This document shows, one piece after another, positions 5,167 through 8,587 of a stretch of 8,587 nt of DNA; position 1 is the stretch's first letter, and every line of letters starts with the position of its first letter. Below the pieces are notes generated by a model, which ran no database searches, was not told where the DNA came from, and saw only the letters and a list, made by a program, of their open reading frames with translations. The position numbers and the translations under genes are program-made. This stretch comes from Flavobacteriales bacterium (GTDB taxonomy: Bacteria > Bacteroidota > Bacteroidia > Flavobacteriales > Parvicellaceae): positions 1 through 8,587 of the forward strand of contig JAAZYJ010000430.1 of assembly GCA_014239715.1 (NCBI GenBank), given 5' to 3'.

Positions 5167-7911
5167 CTAATCCATATAGTTTTCATCGAAAAACCTCCTG
5201 TAATTGACATCGTCCTTTTCAATGAGCAATGATGCATAATTCTTTCCTGAAATAACAAAAAAGTTTTCACCTGAATTGTAGTTTTTCAACGATGTCTTAT
5301 TGACCTTAAACGCAATGAAATAGTCCATTGCATCATCCTTGTCTTCAAATGACCTGACCATCACAAGTTGATTTTCAGTGTTCAGAAAATTACTTGATGT
5401 GATTAAGCCTTTTGTACTGAAAGAGTTTACATTAAAGTTCGATATCCCCATCTTGATCGGGTTGATGCTGCCCTTTGTTTTGTCGTGGATATAGACAAAA
5501 AAGTGTGCTTCTGCAGCTTGGTATATGTATGTGCTGTTCCCCTCTAAAGCCTCCTCAACCGTAGTTTGGTTTTTCATCAGGTCCATCGTTTTTTGTGCTT
5601 CAGCAGCCACCACTGATCCCTTACAGGTTCTGATCACATCATTCAGGGCCGCTTCAAATGCTGTCGGATCAATAGACGGGGGATTAATTCTTCCTATTGA
5701 AAGTGCCTTTAAATAAAGATATAAACACCGATATTCACCTATCGTGGTATCTGTAGCAACTTCATTTGCCTTAAGTATTATCGCATTGTAATTCCCCCTC
5801 TTGTATTCCTTATAATATTCTTTGTATTCATTTTTAAGTCTATCCTGTTGTTTTTTTCTCTTTTCCAGAAATTTCGGATCCATGATCATCTGCGCATGAT
5901 CAGAATTTGGGAACTCTTCCAGCAGCCTCTTCTTGTATAGCTCAGGTTTTACTGCTGAGGACATTTCGCCTATTCTAAATAGCTGGTACAGTGCCGCTGG
6001 CGTTCGGGATACATTAGGAAATCTGGCGACCAGCTCTTTAAAGCTCTTTGTTGCCTCTGTGTAATCCCGCAGTTCATCCTTATAAATAACCCCTTGTCCA
6101 TAGAGCGCATCAATGATCAACGCATCACTTATTTCATATTCTTGAGAAGTTCTTGGGATATTTTTCAAATAGGTTTCGGGATTGTATCGTTCAGCCAAAT
6201 TGGAATTGACAGAGTCTTTTTCTTCGGAATCGCCACCTACATACGCATCTTCCAGAACAGTAGCTTTATTGGATCTGCGCCAATTGTCCTCTCTGCTTCT
6301 ATCTCCCCATTTTGTTTTGAAGTCGGCAAACCCGGTGCTTTTCAGCTGGGGGCTGTATACCCAGAATTTACCGCCTTTTCCGGCATTGGTTGCTTCCGCT
6401 AAAGCTTCCGCTATTTGCTCTTGAAGAGCCTCTTCCCGAATTCTCTCTTCTTCCGCTTTGAGGTCCTCAATAATTTGTACTACGACTTGTTCTTGTTCAT
6501 ATTCTGTGAGCTTTCCCAACCTCTGCAAACTGTCCTGCAGCTCAACTTCCTTTATGTGACCAATCAGCGCGGTAAGGCTTTTGTTCTTCGCCTTGATCAT
6601 GTCATATTCCGGATGTTCTTTCACTACCACTCTTGCGGTGCTGTCATAGTATGCCTGAGCGTTTTCATACTTTTTATCGTCAAAATAAATATTTGCCAGC
6701 CGCAGATAGGTCTTCGTTTTTTGGTGCACATTCTTTTTGCTCGTCTCTGCAGATTTCAACAAATATGCGATTCCCTCTTCCTTATTGTTTTCCTGAAGTT
6801 CAAGGTCGCCAAGGGCGTAGTAGATCTGATCCAGATAATCAATGTTCTTATCATCTCTGGCCATCGCAAGCAGTTCTTTTTTCAGCTCTTCTTTGTCTCC
6901 TCCGCCGGATAGCGCCCTATTGATCTTAGAATAGAAGGTCATTTCATAGGTGGGGTTTCTTTTGATCACTTGCGTATACGCTTGATTTGCAAGCTCCGCA
7001 TATCCTGTTTTCTGATAGAGCTGCGCCAGAATAAAGTACAACCTGGTCGTTAGTTTTTTCTTGGGCTTCAACTCGATCGCAATGTTCAGATTATCGATCG
7101 CCTTTGTCCATTCCTCTCTTCGGATATGAAGGTCTGCACTAACGATGTAGACCTTTTCATAAAGCTCCTCCGGAACGGCAGATACTGCGGCAGATTCCTC
7201 TTCTTTGTCTTTGGAATGTTTTGACCTGCTTTTTGACCTGCTTTTTGACCTTGATCCTCTTTTAGACTTTGATTTACTCTTTTTCTTGTTGTTTGATTTG
7301 CTTTTCTTCGCAGACTTTTCCTCTTCAGCTTCCTTGATCGCATTCTCAACCTCTTCAACCATCTGGGTCAAATATTTTGCGGCGCCGGTATAATCCTCAG
7401 TTTCTATGCGTGTTTTTACTGACCATAATTTAGCTGTATGCGCAATTTCTTCTTTTTCGTACTGGTCCATTACAAACTCAAACATTTCAAGTGATTGGTC
7501 GAATTCTCGCTTGTGGAAATTCGATTTTCCAATAATCAGCCAATTATCGTCGATCCATCTACACCATTCTGTTTTTGCGTTTTTGCCTACTTTCTTTTCC
7601 GGCATTGAGTGCTTATTTATAACTGTAGCGCACTTTTTGATGGCTGTATCCATGGCGGGATACAATGCCTTGGAGTCTTTTTCATCCGCATAAATGTAGA
7701 TCGGTAAAAGTTCATTGTAGTTGTCCTTGTAACCCAGTTCGTAGCTGAGCAAGGCCTCCTTCATTAGTTCATTTGCATTAAAATAGCCGTTATACCTTGC
7801 CGTAGTATTGTGGTAGGACCTGTTTAGCCAGGCATCCTTTTCAGTTGAACAAGCCCACAGTAAACCGCTTAACGCAATTGACAATGAAAATATCGATATG
7901 TAACGTGACAC
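5167..7911 (-). CDS. Type IX secretion system TPR lipoprotein, PorW/SprE-like
   Basis: A 914-residue outer-envelope lipoprotein of the PorW (Porphyromonas) / SprE (Flavobacterium) type, needed for T9SS function and, in gliders, motility. The N-terminus is a lipoprotein signal ending LLWAC with Cys21 lipidated. The next stretch, WLNRSYHNTTARYNGYFNANE with DNYNELLPIY, is the most telling part of the family. Degenerate TPR-like helical pairs follow (about 135-190, 250-330, 355-430, 590-680). Between them are an Arg/Lys/Ser-rich linker (199-236), a charged coiled coil (about 470-508) and KFWVYSPQLKSTGFADFKTKWG (515-536), also typical of the family. The C-terminal 100 residues form a separate mixed domain (HFFVYIHD, FYI-like strands). 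The start is GTG at 7909-7911; an in-frame TAA lies 15 bases upstream with no ATG or GTG between. It stands first in the minus-strand run, divergent from the wall peptidase. Either symbol (porW or sprE) could apply, so I leave it empty. Confidence 0.9.
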   Translation of the reverse strand: MSRYISIFSLSIALSGLLWACSTEKDAWLNRSYHNTTARYNGYFNANELMKEALLSYELGYKDNYNELLPIYIYADEKDSKALYPAMDTAIKKCATVINKHSMPEKKVGKNAKTEWCRWIDDNWLIIGKSNFHKREFDQSLEMFEFVMDQYEKEEIAHTAKLWSVKTRIETEDYTGAAKYLTQMVEEVENAIKEAEEEKSAKKSKSNNKKKSKSKSKRGSRSKSRSKSRSKHSKDKEEESAAVSAVPEELYEKVYIVSADLHIRREEWTKAIDNLNIAIELKPKKKLTTRLYFILAQLYQKTGYAELANQAYTQVIKRNPTYEMTFYSKINRALSGGGDKEELKKELLAMARDDKNIDYLDQIYYALGDLELQENNKEEGIAYLLKSAETSKKNVHQKTKTYLRLANIYFDDKKYENAQAYYDSTARVVVKEHPEYDMIKAKNKSLTALIGHIKEVELQDSLQRLGKLTEYEQEQVVVQIIEDLKAEEERIREEALQEQIAEALAEATNAGKGGKFWVYSPQLKSTGFADFKTKWGDRSREDNWRRSNKATVLEDAYVGGDSEEKDSVNSNLAERYNPETYLKNIPRTSQEYEISDALIIDALYGQGVIYKDELRDYTEATKSFKELVARFPNVSRTPAALYQLFRIGEMSSAVKPELYKKRLLEEFPNSDHAQMIMDPKFLEKRKKQQDRLKNEYKEYYKEYKRGNYNAIILKANEVATDTTIGEYRCLYLYLKALSIGRINPPSIDPTAFEAALNDVIRTCKGSVVAAEAQKTMDLMKNQTTVEEALEGNSTYIYQAAEAHFFVYIHDKTKGSINPIKMGISNFNVNSFSTKGLITSSNFLNTENQLVMVRSFEDKDDAMDYFIAFKVNKTSLKNYNSGENFFVISGKNYASLLIEKDDVNYRRFFDENYMD
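7219..7250 (-). repeat. In-frame 12-bp tandem repeat coding Ser-Arg-Ser-Lys in PorW
   Basis: On the plus strand TTTTGACCTGCT occurs perfectly at 7219-7230 and 7231-7242, followed by eight more matching bases to 7250, which is 2.67 copies. Read on the minus strand each unit is AGC AGG TCA AAA, giving S-R-S-K, so the protein has SRSKSRSK at residues 224-231 inside a longer KS/RS-rich stretch (199-236). Because the unit is a multiple of three, gain or loss of copies keeps the frame. Confidence 0.9.
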
Positions 7912-7953
7912 CTTCAGAAGGAGGTTTTAACACTTTTTATAACTCGAATCAGA

Positions 7954-7961
7954 CAAAATTA
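7954..7961 (-). promoter_or_regulatory. Candidate -7 promoter element for porW
   Basis: The minus strand reads TAATTTTG, matching TAnnTTTG, 42 bases upstream of the GTG start of porW. The -33 position with a 19-base spacer reads TGG, one base off TTG. The surrounding DNA is AT-rich, so a chance match is possible, but distance and orientation fit. A 10-bp palindrome, CTTTTAAAAG (7987-7996), lies between this element and the divergent gene. Confidence 0.45.
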
Positions 7962-7993
7962 TTTTAATTTCTTAATATTTCCATTGCTTTTAA

Positions 7994-8001
7994 AAGATTT
8001 G
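7994..8001 (+). promoter_or_regulatory. Weak candidate -7 element for the divergent peptidase gene
   Basis: The plus strand reads AAGATTTG, one base off TAnnTTTG, with TTA (one base off TTG) after a 19-base spacer at 7972-7974. A start about seven bases downstream would give a leader of roughly 46 nt to the ATG at 8054. A second near match, CATCTTTG (8037-8044), is worse and would leave almost no leader. Only one of these, or neither, need be real. Confidence 0.25.
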
Positions 8002-8053
8002 AAGTGGGGCAAGTGACTTCAGAGTTATATTTTAACCATCTTTGAGCATAGTT

Positions 8054-8587
8054 ATGGTAAGCGACAGTAAATCGAAAAAACTATCTTTTGGACAAAAATT
8101 TCAGAGGAAAGCGCGGTATGTACGTTTAAACAGTGAAACATTTGAAGAAGAGCGCTCCTTCACACTGTCTCGGCTTAACATGCTGATCTACGTATTGTTC
8201 GGCATTATTGTGGTGATATCACTCTCTTTTTTGCTTTTCGCTTATACCCCACTGAATACCCTTATTCCAAATGTGCCGGACCCGACCCTTAAGAAAGAGC
8301 AGGTTCAAATTGACAAAAAGAACCTTTCTGAAATTGAAAAGATCAGCGGTAATACTGAAGCGCAGATTAGATATAACCAAAACCTTATTGCCTTGCTTAG
8401 TGGTGAAGCTCCGAAAGATTATCTCGAAAGCGCTACAGACACATCTAAGGACTACAGTAACATCGAGTTTCCCTCTTCTACCGAAGATCGCCTATTGCGC
8501 GAGAAGGTTGAGCAGGAAGATAAATTCAGTGTGTCCGGCAAGTCTCCAAATGAATCACGAGACGACAAAATGAAGGGTGTTTTCTTC
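8054..8587 (+). CDS. Membrane-anchored M23-type peptidoglycan peptidase (partial, catalytic domain beyond window)
   Basis: I translated 178 codons from the ATG at 8054-8056 to the right edge without a stop. The order is a basic cytoplasmic tail of about 42 residues (KKLSFGQKFQRKARYVRLN, SETFEEERSFTLSRLN), one membrane helix (about 43-64, MLIYVLFGIIVVISLSFLLFAY), then YTPLNTLIPN and a polar, partly helical periplasmic stalk ending DDKMKGVFF. The tail-helix-stalk pattern, with SETFEEERSFTLSRLN before the helix and TPLNTLIP after it, is how Bacteroidota M23 (LytM-type) endopeptidases begin, and KGVFF is where the catalytic domain would start. The HxxxD and HxH zinc motifs are not in view, so the peptidase call rests on the N-terminus. 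It is divergent from porW. A catalytically dead LytM-domain activator is the main alternative. Confidence 0.72.
   Translation, partial: MVSDSKSKKLSFGQKFQRKARYVRLNSETFEEERSFTLSRLNMLIYVLFGIIVVISLSFLLFAYTPLNTLIPNVPDPTLKKEQVQIDKKNLSEIEKISGNTEAQIRYNQNLIALLSGEAPKDYLESATDTSKDYSNIEFPSSTEDRLLREKVEQEDKFSVSGKSPNESRDDKMKGVFF

Noticed and set aside
4684..5232. Plus-strand open frame of 182 codons opposite bactofilin
   Set aside because: It mirrors the repetitive bactofilin codons, has no recognisable domain and crosses the promoter region; the minus-strand bactofilin fully explains the segment.
6415..6912. Plus-strand open frame of 165 codons inside porW
   Set aside because: It is antisense to a well-supported PorW/SprE reading frame, rich in Phe, Leu and Cys as expected from the complement of Lys/Glu codons, and has no family features.
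1..8587. CRISPR, mobile element, tRNA/rRNA, riboswitch or defence system
   Set aside because: I saw no spaced direct repeats, transposase-like protein, terminal inverted repeats or tRNA-like folds; the only tandem repeat is the 12-bp coding repeat in porW.

Overview
The window looks like chromosomal DNA of a member of the Bacteroidota, possibly Cytophagales-like (the order is a guess from protein style). Three things support this. There is a PorW/SprE-type lipoprotein of the type IX secretion system (T9SS). The F0 gene order has a bactofilin and AtpZ/AtpI-like genes upstream, and subunit a carries the large N-terminal extension typical of the phylum. Upstream of the main transcription units there are candidate promoters with the Bacteroidota -7 element (TAnnTTTG). 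Coding density is high: no stretch over about 150 bases lacks a gene, and I see no tRNA, rRNA, CRISPR array, insertion sequence or prophage gene.

Layout: everything from the left edge to about 7911 is on the minus strand. In the direction of transcription the order is porW/sprE (7911-5167), bactofilin (5090-4647), atpZ-like (4666-4460), a four-helix atpI-like gene (4463-4083), atpB (3956-2622), atpE (2584-2333), atpF (2271-1783), atpH (1776-1213) and the 5' three quarters of atpA (1176 to the left edge). The bactofilin, atpZ and atpI genes overlap each other (20 nt and 4 nt), which suggests translational coupling. A good -7 element sits before bactofilin and another before atpB, so the F0/F1 genes can probably be transcribed both with and without the bactofilin segment. 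A hairpin with a following T tract, and then a second AT-rich inverted repeat, lie between atpE and atpF. They may set the extra dose of c subunit relative to b, delta and alpha. On the plus strand, divergent from porW across a 142-bp intergenic region, is the N-terminal part of a membrane-anchored protein that I read as an M23-type cell-wall peptidase cut by the right edge before its catalytic domain.

How the genes work together: atpB, atpE and atpF encode the membrane F0 sector (a, c, b), and atpH and atpA the stalk delta and catalytic-hexamer alpha subunits. The small AtpZ/AtpI-like proteins are probably assembly or ion-handling helpers. Bactofilin, the probable M23 peptidase and PorW are envelope genes: cytoskeletal scaffold, wall remodelling and T9SS/gliding respectively. 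Bactofilin and M23 genes are neighbours in many bacteria, and here they flank porW.

Nothing here is clearly an undescribed system. The observations most worth a second look are the lipoprotein-like, coiled-coil-bearing periplasmic extension of subunit a, the bactofilin gene fused by overlap to the ATP synthase helper genes, the structured atpE-atpF gap, and an in-frame 12-bp tandem repeat coding an Arg/Lys/Ser-rich linker in PorW.
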